The translations under genes were made by a program, and so were the position numbers. Shown piece by piece: positions 7,350 to 15,464 of a stretch of DNA of 39,083 bases (position 1 is its first letter; each line of letters opens with the position of its first letter). Source of the DNA: Ignavibacteria bacterium. GTDB taxonomy: Bacteria; Bacteroidota; Ignavibacteria; Ignavibacteriales; SURF-24. Under the pieces are notes generated by a model. The model was given only the letters and a program-made list of their open reading frames with translations. It had not been told where the DNA came from and did not search any database. Location: assembly GCA_025612375.1 (NCBI GenBank), contig JAAXKN010000038.1, positions 1 to 39,083 of the forward strand. The letters run 5' to 3'.

Positions 7350-7620
7350 CTTCCGTTGCGCTAAATCACTGCTTTTCTAAAAAGCCTCCTGAGAGGATAT
7401 CAGGACCCGCAAAATACTTTGCTTTTTTAAAATCTTATTGCAATCTTGCAGTTGCAGCTTCGTTTGCCACTCATTTAAGCCTGAACTCTATGCCGATAAA
7501 TGACAATGGCGCGAAGTCCTATTCTCACACTTTTCCCTTCAGTCTCATCTCCAAATTATATTGGAGCAGAGAACCCAGCGTTAATTCCTCTACAAATGTC
7601 CAGCTTTTCCGCTAAGGCGG
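7350..7620 (-). pseudogene. Possible decayed 3' end of an outer-membrane-protein gene
   Basis: Read on the minus strand from about 7618, one frame gives RKSWTFVEELTLGSLLQYN, then after in-frame stops DFAPLSFIGIEFRLK. Alternating polar and hydrophobic residues ending in an aromatic/basic tail resemble the last strands of an outer-membrane beta-barrel. Three to five in-frame stops show it is not functional. A TCCTGATATCCTCTCAGGA hairpin with a T-run lies further down the same strand, like a leftover terminator. An open plus-strand frame over the same bases (7346-7615) has no features of a real gene. The rest of 7270-7727 shows nothing I can support. Confidence 0.22.
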
Positions 7621-7727
7621 ATTTGACCTTTTTCTATTCTAAAAAAAAGTACTCAGATATGTAATTTCTGACGTAATAAAAAAGAAGGCGAAACGCCGCA
7701 CGTAGAACCTTTAAACACGGAGGCACT

Positions 7728-8456
7728 ATGAAAGGCTATATCAAACTCCCAAGGGAACTGACCCGGGATGAAATGTATTACCGCTCCCCTTTTGAACGCC
7801 CGAGGGCACTGCTGGACATCATCCTTCTGGCTACCTATAAGGAAAGAACTTTAAGAAAAGGAAATGCTGAAATTAAAATTGAACCGGGTGAAGTCGCTTA
7901 CTCCACTGTCGCCCTGTCCAAAAGATGGAAACGCAGCAGGAATTTTGTCCTTAAAGTACTTAAAGAGTTTGCTTCGATGGGACTTATTGAGGTAAAGACA
8001 AACCCCTATACAACAATCATTAAAATTAAAAACTGGGAACAGTACCGGAATAATCCTGATTGTAACGGGCAGGATGAAAAGGAAGTCCCGCTCAGGCAGA
8101 ATGAAAACATAAAGCCGCCTGAGGAATTAAATCAAAATACCGCTGCAGCTTCAGATCCTGAGGCGCGGGGACTTGCCGCTTTCCTTCTTTCTGAAATCAG
8201 GAAAAACGATCCTTACATCGTAATACAGGATACGGCAGAGTGGGACCTTGAAATAAGCAGAATATTAAATGAATTCGGAATTCCACCTGTGGAACTAAGG
8301 CGTGTTATTGAACTGTCGCAATCACATCCTTTCTGGAAAAAACACGTCGTCTCCCCTTCCACACTCAGGCTGCACTTTCACGCGCTTTTTATAGAGATGA
8401 AAGAAAAAACTAAAAAACAAATCCCTGAAGAATGGAGGCTTTGCTATGAAAGATAA
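7728..8456 (+). CDS. Phage/plasmid-type replication initiator-like winged-helix protein
   Basis: The 242-residue product matches the layout of phage replisome-organiser proteins. MKGYIKLPRELTRDEMYY at the start, LLATYKERTL, a Gly-Glu turn (IEPGEVAYSTVALSKRWKR) and SRNFVLKVLKEFASMGLIEV form a winged helix-turn-helix over residues ~1-110, closing with IKNWEQYRNN. A charged linker follows, then a C-terminal helical domain (~145-240) with SQSHPFWKKHVVSPSTLRLH, like the helicase-loading or DNA-binding tail of DnaD/replication-protein-O types. GGAGG sits at good spacing before the ATG. The gene overlaps the helicase gene by 11 bp, so the pair probably acts together: origin recognition and helicase loading. 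The N-terminal half is paralogous to the 107-residue protein at 9846. No phage structural genes are nearby. Confidence 0.78.
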   Translation: MKGYIKLPRELTRDEMYYRSPFERPRALLDIILLATYKERTLRKGNAEIKIEPGEVAYSTVALSKRWKRSRNFVLKVLKEFASMGLIEVKTNPYTTIIKIKNWEQYRNNPDCNGQDEKEVPLRQNENIKPPEELNQNTAAASDPEARGLAAFLLSEIRKNDPYIVIQDTAEWDLEISRILNEFGIPPVELRRVIELSQSHPFWKKHVVSPSTLRLHFHALFIEMKEKTKKQIPEEWRLCYER

Positions 8457-9801
8457 TTCAAATCTCAAACTGGAGTATTCGGCCCTTCACTCAATGCTTA
8501 TAAGCGAGCAGGGCTTCCTTAGCGCCGCGGCGGTTAATCCCCCGGCTGAAATATTTTCATGCATGGAAAACAGAATAATCTATTCGGAAGCGATGAACTA
8601 TTTCTATTCCACAGGCCGCGCACCGGGACTAAGAACTCTTCACGAGAAGCTGATACTGGAAGGCAAACCTGAAAACCTCAGGGCGCACCTCCGCGAAAGA
8701 ATTGGCGACGCGGAGTTTATGCGTAATACCGGGGATGCGATAAAACTTCTTACAGAAATTAAAATTGAACGGGAGATCAGGGAGTATTTCGCTTCCACCA
8801 GGGAAACAGGCCTCGATTTTGCGATGGATATTATATCATTTATAAATGAAACTTTTAAGGAATATATCGGCGGCTGCGTCAGGGAAAGGAAAAATAGTAA
8901 TGTGGCCGAAACCGTGCTTAAGGAAATCCAGGACGCCGTGGAAGGTAAGTCTAGCCAGTATATCCGTACCTTAATACCGGAACTTGACCGCCAGGTAATT
9001 GGAATTCCTAAAAACCACCTGACTGTAATTGCGGCCAGAACAGGCATGGGAAAAACCGATTTCATGCTTCAGCTTATGAGGAATTTTATGAAGCAGGGCT
9101 TGAAGCCGGCCGTGTTCAGCCTTGAAATGGAATCGGAAAGCCTCTTTATGAGAAATATTTCCGAGGCGGCACGGATCGATTCAATGCGGATTGAAAACGG
9201 AGAACTGAACCAGGGGGAAATGGAAATGCTGTCCGAGGCTTCTAAAAAATATTCGGGCGACGACTATTTAATTGACGACGGCGCGGCTGAAACCCCGGAA
9301 ACTATTAAGGCAAAAATCAATTACTGGCGCCTGAAACATAATGTGAATGTGATTATGGTCGATTACATAACGCTTATTGATACTTCCTACCATAAGGAAC
9401 GCTACGACCTGGAGATCGGCGCCCTTATGCGCGAAATGAGGGTGTTCGCTAAGGATACGGGAATTCCTATTATTCTCATCAGCCAGCTCAACCGCGATTC
9501 TGAAAAACGGCAGGACCACAGGCCCCAGATATCGGATCTCAAAGAATCCAGCTCAATTGAACAGGAAGCAAAGCTTGTTATGATGCTCTACCGCCCCAAA
9601 AAGTACGGCATCGATCCTTTCGAGGGGAAGGAGTATACCTTTTATGATATGTTCGGCAACCAGATTAAGGCCGATGAGTATATGGAAATAATAGTAAATA
9701 AGGCGCGAAACGGCAGGACGGGCATTGTACCCGTTCAGTACATCCCGGCAATGCACCGCATTGAAGGAGTAAAGTGCATAAAGTCAAAGCTGGTGTCATA
9801 G
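8446..9801 (+). CDS. DnaB-type replicative helicase (accessory copy)
   Basis: The 451-residue product has a short N-terminal helical domain (~1-140), a linker, and a RecA-like SF4 helicase core. Walker A is ARTGMGKT at 197-204, followed by VFSLEME (223-229), Walker B IMVDYITLI with Asp306, ISQLNR (345-350), SDLKESSSIEQEA (363-375), and an NKARNGRTG segment with the arginine-finger region at 418-426. All motifs expected of DnaB are present, so ATP-driven 5'-3' unwinding is likely. The length is close to chromosomal DnaB, but the neighbours make this an accessory phage- or plasmid-derived copy. The ATG is preceded by GGAGG inside the upstream gene. It lies 44 bp before the second winged-helix gene. 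Confidence 0.9.
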   Translation: MKDNSNLKLEYSALHSMLISEQGFLSAAAVNPPAEIFSCMENRIIYSEAMNYFYSTGRAPGLRTLHEKLILEGKPENLRAHLRERIGDAEFMRNTGDAIKLLTEIKIEREIREYFASTRETGLDFAMDIISFINETFKEYIGGCVRERKNSNVAETVLKEIQDAVEGKSSQYIRTLIPELDRQVIGIPKNHLTVIAARTGMGKTDFMLQLMRNFMKQGLKPAVFSLEMESESLFMRNISEAARIDSMRIENGELNQGEMEMLSEASKKYSGDDYLIDDGAAETPETIKAKINYWRLKHNVNVIMVDYITLIDTSYHKERYDLEIGALMREMRVFAKDTGIPIILISQLNRDSEKRQDHRPQISDLKESSSIEQEAKLVMMLYRPKKYGIDPFEGKEYTFYDMFGNQIKADEYMEIIVNKARNGRTGIVPVQYIPAMHRIEGVKCIKSKLVS

Positions 9802-9845
9802 AACATTCAATGATGTAATTTAACAGTATAATAGCAGGAGGTTTT

Positions 9846-10169
9846 ATGAAGGGTTATGTGTGTCTTCCCAGGGATTTTATACAGTTTCCCGTATGGACGG
9901 AGGAGCCGCGCGACAGGGTTATGGCGTTTGTGGAGCTGCTGGCATTGGCTTCGTACACTGAAAGGATAGTTGCACAAAGCAAAGGCAGGATCCATCTGGA
10001 TAAAGGAGAAATAATGGTGCCCATTTCCTACCTTGCAAAGAGGTGGAAGCGCAGCCGCAACTATGTGTATAAAGTTCTTAATTATTTTTCTTCAAGAGGA
10101 CTTATTGAAGTAAGGGCAGATTACTGTAATAATATTATACGTATTGTGGACTGGGAGAAATACCAGTAA
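9846..10169 (+). CDS. Short winged-helix protein, paralog of the initiator N-terminus
   Basis: The 107-residue product repeats the pattern of the 7728 gene's first domain: MKGYVCLPRDFIQFPVW, LLALASYTERI, a turn before ISYLAKRWKRSRN, YVYKVLNYFSSRGLIEV and a closing IVDWEKYQ. It ends exactly where the domain ends, so it is either a single-domain DNA-binding protein or the surviving head of a longer initiator. The second view is favoured because the same frame continues past the stop with linker-like and tail-like sequence (see next entry). AGGAGG before the ATG is the strongest ribosome binding site in the module. It could compete with or regulate the full-length initiator. Confidence 0.8.
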   Translation: MKGYVCLPRDFIQFPVWTEEPRDRVMAFVELLALASYTERIVAQSKGRIHLDKGEIMVPISYLAKRWKRSRNYVYKVLNYFSSRGLIEVRADYCNNIIRIVDWEKYQ

Positions 10170-10400
10170 GCGTTCTTTCTTGTTTATATTTGACTTTTAT
10201 ACCTGTCCAAAGCGGGACACCGGGAGCCCTTAACCGGGACGCATAGCGGGACGCCGGGCGGGTCACAGGGTACAACCGGCAGAAACGTTGAAATCAGCTC
10301 AAATTCTAAAGAAAATTACCTTTTTTTATTTTATTACCTTTTTTCAGGATTCAATCCGGGTACAGGCTTAAGCCTAAAGGAGTGCCCTAAACGGGTACAT

Positions 10401-10463
10401 AAACAAGAATGTATTAACAAGAAAGAAATTAAAACAAGAATGTATTTAAACAAGAAAGTATTT
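10401..10463. repeat. Four tandem 16-bp repeats, iteron-like
   Basis: Copies of AAACAAGAAWGTATTT begin at 10401, 10416, 10432 and 10448, a period of 15-16 bp. The second copy is the most diverged. They lie directly downstream of the initiator-helicase module and could be initiator-binding iterons. They also fit the Lys/Asn-rich linker codons of the degenerate reading frame, so an origin function is only a suggestion. Confidence 0.7.
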
Positions 10464-10480
10464 AAAGAAACAAAACAGTA

Positions 10481-10520
10481 CAGAGTCCTGATAAAATCAG
10501 GACTCTGAGGGTTCTTCTTT
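10481..10520 (+). terminator. Hairpin after the replication module
   Basis: CAGAGTCCTGA, loop TAAAA, TCAGGACTCTG: a perfect 11-bp stem at 10481-10507, followed by a pyrimidine-rich GGTTCTTCTTT. It is a plausible intrinsic terminator for the module. Confidence 0.55.
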
Positions 10521-10698
10521 AATAAAATTAAAAAGAGAAAAAAGATTCCCCAAATAGATTCGCCGCGCATAGAAAAGGGGGAAATTAGCGACGAGGAATT
10601 CAAAATGCTTGAAGGCAATTAAAAATTGACTATTCACTGTGGCTGTTCAGTCTATTTATTACCCCCGGAACACCCGGTTTATGCGGAAACAACTGATG

Positions 10699-10741
10699 GT
10701 TGTCATATTACAACGACAAGTAGCGGGATTACAACGATAAG
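10699..10741. promoter_or_regulatory. Candidate operator of the XRE-pentapeptide regulator
   Basis: GTTGT, six bases, ACAAC (10699-10714) overlaps two direct copies of ATTACAACGAYAAG at 10707-10720 and 10728-10741. The direct copies are 21 bp apart, two helical turns, so bound proteins would sit on one DNA face. The site lies about 84-125 bp upstream of the regulator's ATG, as expected for autoregulation by an XRE protein. Confidence 0.5.
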
Positions 10742-10824
10742 TTATTGGATCTCAATTGATTTGGAAATCGAATCCGTATATCTTTGAAGCATTGAATCAA
10801 AAAGCAAAAGAAAGGATTGTTGCT

Positions 10825-11766
10825 ATGGAAGCTAAGATGATCGGCAGCAAAATTGCCGAAGCCAGAAAGAAAATAAATATGTCACAGGCCGAGCTCGCCA
10901 AACAAATGTTCATTAGTCCGCAGGCGGTCGGCAAATGGGAGCGCGGAGAGTCAATCCCAAATATCATTACTTTTAACCGCCTGGCTGAAATTCTGGGCGT
11001 TGACCTTAATTATTTTTCAGAGAACCCGCAGCCGGCCGGCAGTGAAAAGGCTTCTGATACAACCGGTGCCGGCAGCCGGGAACAAACACCACCATTGGCT
11101 GAGGATTCCTCCCGCCCGGAAGAGCGGCAGGCGCGAATAAGACTCACCGCCGCCAACCTGCAGCAGAGCGATTTTGCGGGCGTCACTCTGCATAAAGGGA
11201 AATTCAAGGCAAGCGCATTGCATGGGGCTGATTTTAGCGGCGCCGACCTTACAGGCAGTTCCTTCGAGTCCAGTGACGCCGGTGAAGCTAACTTTAACAG
11301 GGCGAACCTGACGGACTGCAGCTTTTCGGCTATCGACCTTTCGGGTGCGGACTTCAATAAAACTATTCTTGTACGCACCGAATTCAATAAAGCGGCGATG
11401 ACACGCGCAAAGTTCACCGATGTGAAAATGAAAGACGTGAAGATCACGGTATCCGACCTGAGTGAAGCGGTTTTTGAAAACTGCACCTTTAACGGCGTGG
11501 ATTTTAAGCATTCCGACCTGCGGGGACTGAATTTCGAAGGGCAGACCTTTATTGACGTCAGGTTCGACAAGTCGGCACTGACCGATGTTTCCTTCAAAGG
11601 CGCCACATTCAGGAATGTATCGTTTACACTCCCTTTTTCCGTGACTAACAAATCTTACCTTGCCATGAAGACTGTCTGCTTCGATGGCGCGACGATGGAT
11701 AAGCTTACTTATTTGGCGCTTAAAGGCTTGTGGGTAATAGACCTCTCGAAGGTAACGGTTGTTTGA
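10825..11766 (+). CDS. XRE-type regulator fused to pentapeptide repeats
   Basis: The product has 313 residues from the ATG at 10825, which has AAAGGA at good spacing; an upstream TTG frame at 10756 is rejected. Residues ~8-65 are a Cro/C1-type helix-turn-helix (IAEARKKINMSQAELAKQMF, then SPQAVGKWERGESIPN). A Pro/Ser-rich linker follows, then about 170 residues of pentapeptide repeats with the A(D/N)(L/F)xx pattern (ADFSGADLTGSSFESS, ANFNRANLTDCSFS, ADFNKT), which fold as a right-handed beta-helix, and a short C-terminal cap. It probably represses or senses for the ABC exporter encoded 58 bp downstream. The repeats might bind a ligand or partner. Regulation of the exporter is inferred from gene order and the operator-like site upstream. 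Confidence 0.88.
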   Translation: MEAKMIGSKIAEARKKINMSQAELAKQMFISPQAVGKWERGESIPNIITFNRLAEILGVDLNYFSENPQPAGSEKASDTTGAGSREQTPPLAEDSSRPEERQARIRLTAANLQQSDFAGVTLHKGKFKASALHGADFSGADLTGSSFESSDAGEANFNRANLTDCSFSAIDLSGADFNKTILVRTEFNKAAMTRAKFTDVKMKDVKITVSDLSEAVFENCTFNGVDFKHSDLRGLNFEGQTFIDVRFDKSALTDVSFKGATFRNVSFTLPFSVTNKSYLAMKTVCFDGATMDKLTYLALKGLWVIDLSKVTVV

Positions 11767-11824
11767 GAAACTTTAGCCCCCGGTTTCCCGGGGATAATTC
11801 GATATCAATTAATATGTGAGGAAT

Positions 11825-12586
11825 ATGCAAAGCAAATCAATAATGGTAAAAGGACTGCGGAAGGCGTACAAAGATCTGCATGTCCTTAAAGGTGTGGATT
11901 TTGAGGTGGAAAAAGGAAGTATTTTCGCACTTCTCGGCTCTAACGGCGCGGGTAAGACGACAATTGTAAAAATTCTCACTACACTTCTGAAACAGGATGG
12001 CGGAAGCGCTGAAGTTAACGGGTTCGATGTTACTGCAAAGCCCCAAAGCGTGCGGCAGTCAATCAGCCTTACCGGGCAGTTTGCAGCAGTGGACGAGATT
12101 CTGACCGGCCGGGAAAACCTGGTTATGATTGCCCGGCTCAGGCACCTTAAAGATCCGAAACGGGAGGCCGATGACCTGCTGAACCGCTTCGGCCTTAATG
12201 AGGCCGCCGGGCGCAGGGTTTCTACATATTCAGGCGGTATGCGCCGAAGACTCGATATTGCAATGAGCCTTGTGGGAAAATCGCAGCTGATTTTCCTCGA
12301 CGAGCCTACGACGGGGCTCGATCCTGAGGCGCGCATCGAAGTCTGGAAAATGGTTAAAGAGCTCGCTCAAAACGGCACTACGGTATTTCTTACTACACAA
12401 ATCCTGGAGGAGGCTGAACAGCTGGCCGACCGGATTGCAATTTTGCACGAGGGCAGAATTATTGCCAACGGCACGCTGGCCGAGCTTAAGAACCTGTTCC
12501 CGCCGGCAAAGGTGGAGTATGTGGAAAAACAGCCCTCGCTGGAGGAAATATTTCTTGCAATTATAGGCAAAAAGGGGATGGATTAA
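11825..12586 (+). CDS. ABC transporter ATP-binding protein, drug-export (DrrA-like) type
   Basis: The product is 253 residues from the ATG at 11825, which follows GTGAGGAAT; a GTG at 11816 lacks a ribosome site. Walker A is GSNGAGKTT, the Q-loop region follows, the ABC signature reads YSGGMRRRLD, Walker B is LIFLDEPTTGLDP, and the H-loop region reads TVFLTTQILEEAEQ, where the usual switch His (TH in most families) is replaced by Gln. That TTQ(Y/I)LEEA form is normal in the DrrA/daunorubicin-resistance subfamily. ATP hydrolysis would drive export with the permease encoded immediately downstream, whose ATG abuts this stop. A short C-rich/G-rich hairpin lies at 11776-11792 between regulator and ATPase. 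Confidence 0.93.
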   Translation: MQSKSIMVKGLRKAYKDLHVLKGVDFEVEKGSIFALLGSNGAGKTTIVKILTTLLKQDGGSAEVNGFDVTAKPQSVRQSISLTGQFAAVDEILTGRENLVMIARLRHLKDPKREADDLLNRFGLNEAAGRRVSTYSGGMRRRLDIAMSLVGKSQLIFLDEPTTGLDPEARIEVWKMVKELAQNGTTVFLTTQILEEAEQLADRIAILHEGRIIANGTLAELKNLFPPAKVEYVEKQPSLEEIFLAIIGKKGMD

Positions 12587-13351
12587 ATGGAAACAAAGAA
12601 TTATTTATTCAGCGATATGAGCGTTATGCTTGGCCGTTCCATGCGCCATCATTTCCGCAGCATGGATACAATAATTACGGCTACAATCATGCCTATTGCC
12701 CTTATGCTGCTGTTTGTTTATGTTTTAGGCGGCGCAATTCAAAGCGGCACGGATAACTATATAAACTACCTGCTGCCCGGGGTTTTGCTTATTACCATTG
12801 CAAACAGTATAGGCTACACGTCTTTCCGCCTTTATAACGATGTGCACCGGGGAATATTCGAGCGTTTCCATTCCATGCCGGTTGCACGTTCGGCCGCGTT
12901 GTGGGGGCATGTTTTAACCTCATTGGCGTCAAACGCCGTTTCAGTTGCAGCGGTAATCCTTGTGGCGCTTGTTATGGGGTTCCGGTCTCCGGCGGGAATA
13001 TTGGCGTGGCTTTCCGTAGCCGGTACACTCGCGCTGTTTACTCTGGCTTTGACGTGGATTGCGGCTATTCCGGGCTTATCGGCAAAAACGCAGGATGGCG
13101 CAATTGCAATTGCCTATCCCATTCATCTTCTGCCTTTAATCAGCTCGGCCTTTGTGCCTACGGCTTCCATGCCGGGGCCTGTCCGCGCCTTTGCCGAAAA
13201 CCAGCCGGTAACATTCATTGTCGATGCAATCCGTCTGCTGCTGGCGGGAAAGCCTGCAGGTAACGACATATGGATTGCCCTGGCGTGGTGCCTCGGGATT
13301 ATGCTGGCGGCTTATGCCCTGGCGGTCAGGACGTACAAAAAGCATTTGTGA
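12587..13351 (+). CDS. ABC-2 type permease, partner of the exporter ATPase
   Basis: The 254-residue product has six predicted membrane helices, for example IMPIALMLLFVYVLGGAI, YLLPGVLLITIANSIGY, VSVAAVILVALVMGF and IALAWCLGIMLAAYALAV. Between helices 2 and 3 lies RLYNDVHRGIFERFHSMPVARS, the amphipathic coupling segment typical of DrrB-like ABC2_membrane permeases. It starts directly after the ATPase stop, with GGGGATGG as ribosome site, so the two are translated together. Substrate is unknown: lipophilic drugs, peptides or lipids are all possible in this family. Confidence 0.92.
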   Translation: METKNYLFSDMSVMLGRSMRHHFRSMDTIITATIMPIALMLLFVYVLGGAIQSGTDNYINYLLPGVLLITIANSIGYTSFRLYNDVHRGIFERFHSMPVARSAALWGHVLTSLASNAVSVAAVILVALVMGFRSPAGILAWLSVAGTLALFTLALTWIAAIPGLSAKTQDGAIAIAYPIHLLPLISSAFVPTASMPGPVRAFAENQPVTFIVDAIRLLLAGKPAGNDIWIALAWCLGIMLAAYALAVRTYKKHL

Positions 13352-13410
13352 AAATTAAAAATTGACTAACCCGGATTCCTCAGGTCCCGGGCTAGTCATA
13401 AAACGTCGAA
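13350..13410. terminator. Convergent terminator hairpin; short member of repeat family A
   Basis: GACTAACCCGG and CCGGGCTAGTC (13364-13397) form an 11-bp stem with one mismatch between two convergent genes. On the minus strand the hairpin is followed by AATTTTTAATTTTC, so it should stop the FnIII gene. The flank CTAGTCATAAAACGTCGAAC matches the end of the repeat at 24570-24662, so this terminator appears to be a reduced copy of the same repeat. Confidence 0.6.
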
Positions 13411-13412
13411 CG

Positions 13413-15230
13413 TTATTTCACTAACAGCATCTTCTTCACGCTCTTGAACTCCTGCCCGTTGTAGGGAGACCTGGCGTCTATGGCGTAAAAATACAGGCCC
13501 GAGGGCAGTTCACTTGCCTCAAACCTAACCTCGTATACTCCCTGATGCTGCACCCCGTTTACAAGCTCACGTATCACCTTACCCAGTGAATTGTAAACCG
13601 TCAGCTTTACGCTGCTCTCAAAGGGAATGGCGTAATTGATCTTTGTCGAGGGGTTAAAAGGATTCGGGTAGTTCTGGAACAGGTCAAATTCCAATGGCAG
13701 CATCCCCCCTTCAGTCTCAACCGAGCTTATTGTGGTAACATTAGCCTCGTTGCTGTACTGCGAGGCGGCCGCGGCGTTGAAAGACTTTATGCGGTAAATA
13801 TATGTCGTTCCCATCTGAACGGTGGTGTCTATAAAACTCGTCTTGTTGGCCAGGGCGGTGTCAACTGTTTCATAACTGCCCGTGGCCTTTCTTTCTATAA
13901 TAAAGCCCGCCTCGTTATCCGAATTGTCGCTCCAGATGAGCTTTACTTTCTTTAAGCCGTATGAACTGGCTGCAAGGCCGTCGGGACGGACCATTACCGT
14001 AACAAAACTGCATGCGTTCGAATACGGGCTCGATCCCGTGACATTCTTTGCGCTTACCCGCCAGTAATACCTTGTCCCGTTCTTAAGATTATAGATCTCC
14101 TGCGAGGTTTTGGTTATTGTCGAGTCTTCAAAGAGTATAGTGGAAAAATCGTTTTTTTCTGACACCTGCAGGTGGTACATAAGCGCGTTCGGTGCAGTAT
14201 TCCACATCAGCGTTATGGTTACGGGCTGGAAAGTCGACCCGTCGGCAGGCGAAGCAAGTATCGGCACGTTCGGCATAGGCTTAATTGTTGTGAAATTCCA
14301 CGTGTCGGAAAATATTCCCGCGTTATTGCCCTGCTTTGCCCTGACCCGCCAGTAGTATGTTGTACCGTTCGATAAAGGCGGGAGATCCCGGGAAGTCTCT
14401 TTTACGGCCGCGTCCTCAAAGAATATGGTGGAAAAAGCAGGAAGCGTTGAAACCTGCAGCTGATAGCTGTCGGCAAATGCAACGGGTTTCCATTTCAATG
14501 TAACATTCAGGGGCTGGTTGTTCGACGAATTTGCCGGGGATAATAGCGGCGTCTGCGCCATTACAACTGAAAACTTCCACACATCCGACCAGTCGCTAAG
14601 CCCCCCTTTATTGTACGCGTTTACGCGCCAGAAGTATTTCATGCCGTTTTTAAGTCCGCTTATCTGCATGGAATTGGTCTTAAGTGTGTCAATGTGATGC
14701 GTTACATTATTAAAGAACGTGTCTGCCGCAAGCTCCAGCGTGTAGATCTTTGCCCCTTCCGCGGGGTACCACTTGAAAAGAATGCTCTGAGGCTGGCCGG
14801 TAAGGCCGTCCGAGGGGGACTGAAGTACAGGTTTCGGGGGTGCGGCCGATACAGTTGTAAATCCCCATGTAACCGACCACGGGCTTTCCTGCCCGAAGTA
14901 GTCGATGGCTTTAACCCTCCAGTAGTATTTCCTGTTATTCTGAAGCCACCACAGCTCGCGGTAAATTGCTGTAACAACGGTATCCCTTACACCGGAATAA
15001 AAAAGGCTGTCGTTAGCAACCATAACCTCGTAAGAAATTGCGTCTGAAATAGTAGACCAGCTTACCGACTGCGTAAGCGGCCTGTCAACCGACTGGTTGG
15101 CGGGTGAATAGAGCTGCGGCGCCTCAGGCACTAAAAGCGCATTAAGAGAACCTGTGTATTCGGAGGCAAAATTGATCGTGGAATTCAGGAAAATATAACA
15201 TAACATTAACAGCATACTTGTCCGTTTCAT
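13413..15230 (-). CDS. Secreted FnIII multidomain protein with type IX sorting domain
   Basis: The 605-residue product has a signal peptide (basic start, LLMLCYIFLNSTINFAS). Five fibronectin type III-like modules follow at about 33-128, 130-225, 227-317, 319-413 and 415-500. The first four share a rhythm: P.L.SPA near the start, a central W, an NG(T/M)(K/R)YYWRV strand and a closing W.FTTV. The C-terminal ~90 residues are a type IX secretion (Por) sorting domain: FDLFQNYPNPFNPSTKINY, then VYNSLGKVIRELV, LPSGLYFYAI and KKMLLVK. The protein is therefore exported across the outer membrane and probably attached to the surface, where FnIII repeats usually mediate binding. GAGGG precedes the ATG. 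It is monocistronic; the ligand is unknown. Confidence 0.92.
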   Translation of the reverse strand: MKRTSMLLMLCYIFLNSTINFASEYTGSLNALLVPEAPQLYSPANQSVDRPLTQSVSWSTISDAISYEVMVANDSLFYSGVRDTVVTAIYRELWWLQNNRKYYWRVKAIDYFGQESPWSVTWGFTTVSAAPPKPVLQSPSDGLTGQPQSILFKWYPAEGAKIYTLELAADTFFNNVTHHIDTLKTNSMQISGLKNGMKYFWRVNAYNKGGLSDWSDVWKFSVVMAQTPLLSPANSSNNQPLNVTLKWKPVAFADSYQLQVSTLPAFSTIFFEDAAVKETSRDLPPLSNGTTYYWRVRAKQGNNAGIFSDTWNFTTIKPMPNVPILASPADGSTFQPVTITLMWNTAPNALMYHLQVSEKNDFSTILFEDSTITKTSQEIYNLKNGTRYYWRVSAKNVTGSSPYSNACSFVTVMVRPDGLAASSYGLKKVKLIWSDNSDNEAGFIIERKATGSYETVDTALANKTSFIDTTVQMGTTYIYRIKSFNAAAASQYSNEANVTTISSVETEGGMLPLEFDLFQNYPNPFNPSTKINYAIPFESSVKLTVYNSLGKVIRELVNGVQHQGVYEVRFEASELPSGLYFYAIDARSPYNGQEFKSVKKMLLVK

Positions 15231-15464
15231 GGCTACCCTCTCTGTATGTTGATATATAGTCAGTATTTATGGCTTATTTAAGCATAAATTTATTAAAAGC
15301 CGTGTCTGTGTTTTTAGGCCTGTTATGTTTTGAAAGAACATGGTTTTACCCGCGTGCATTAAAATACTGCAGGTACTTTTAATTATAAATTTCCTGGAAT
15401 AACTTGCAAGTGCGCACGTCACTAAGTGCTGGAGGGTAAAAGACTTGCAAATATTAAAGCGCTA

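Larger units (their letters stand above)
10170..10622 (+). pseudogene. Degenerate downstream continuation of the second initiator gene
   Basis: In the same frame as the 9846 gene the bases after its stop read, past a TGA at 10191, as a Gly/Thr-rich linker (GHREPLTGTHSGTPGGSQGT) followed by a Lys-rich stretch, another TGA near 10506, and a clean tail IPQIDSPRIEKGEISDEEFK ending at TAA 10620-10622. Linkers of this composition follow the winged helix in longer phage replication proteins. The region may be the decayed C-terminal half of the gene. The alternative is that it is non-coding, because a strong hairpin and tandem repeats lie inside it. No other gene is seen in 10170-10755. Confidence 0.35.

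Noticed and set aside
7346-7615. Open plus-strand frame of 89 codons
   Set aside because: Composition is not protein-like, no ribosome site is present, and the opposite strand reads more like a decayed gene.
9827-9832. TATAAT box before the second winged-helix gene
   Set aside because: It would start the transcript only about 7 bases before the ATG, inside or after the AGGAGG site; no matching -35 element. Probably chance.
7728-10169. Complete prophage
   Set aside because: Only replication-type genes are present; flanking genes are chromosomal and no structural, lysis or integrase gene was found.
11776-11792. Terminator between regulator and ABC ATPase
   Set aside because: CCCCCGG-TTT-CCCGGGG can fold, but no U-run follows, and the genes look like one transcription unit. 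At most an attenuator.
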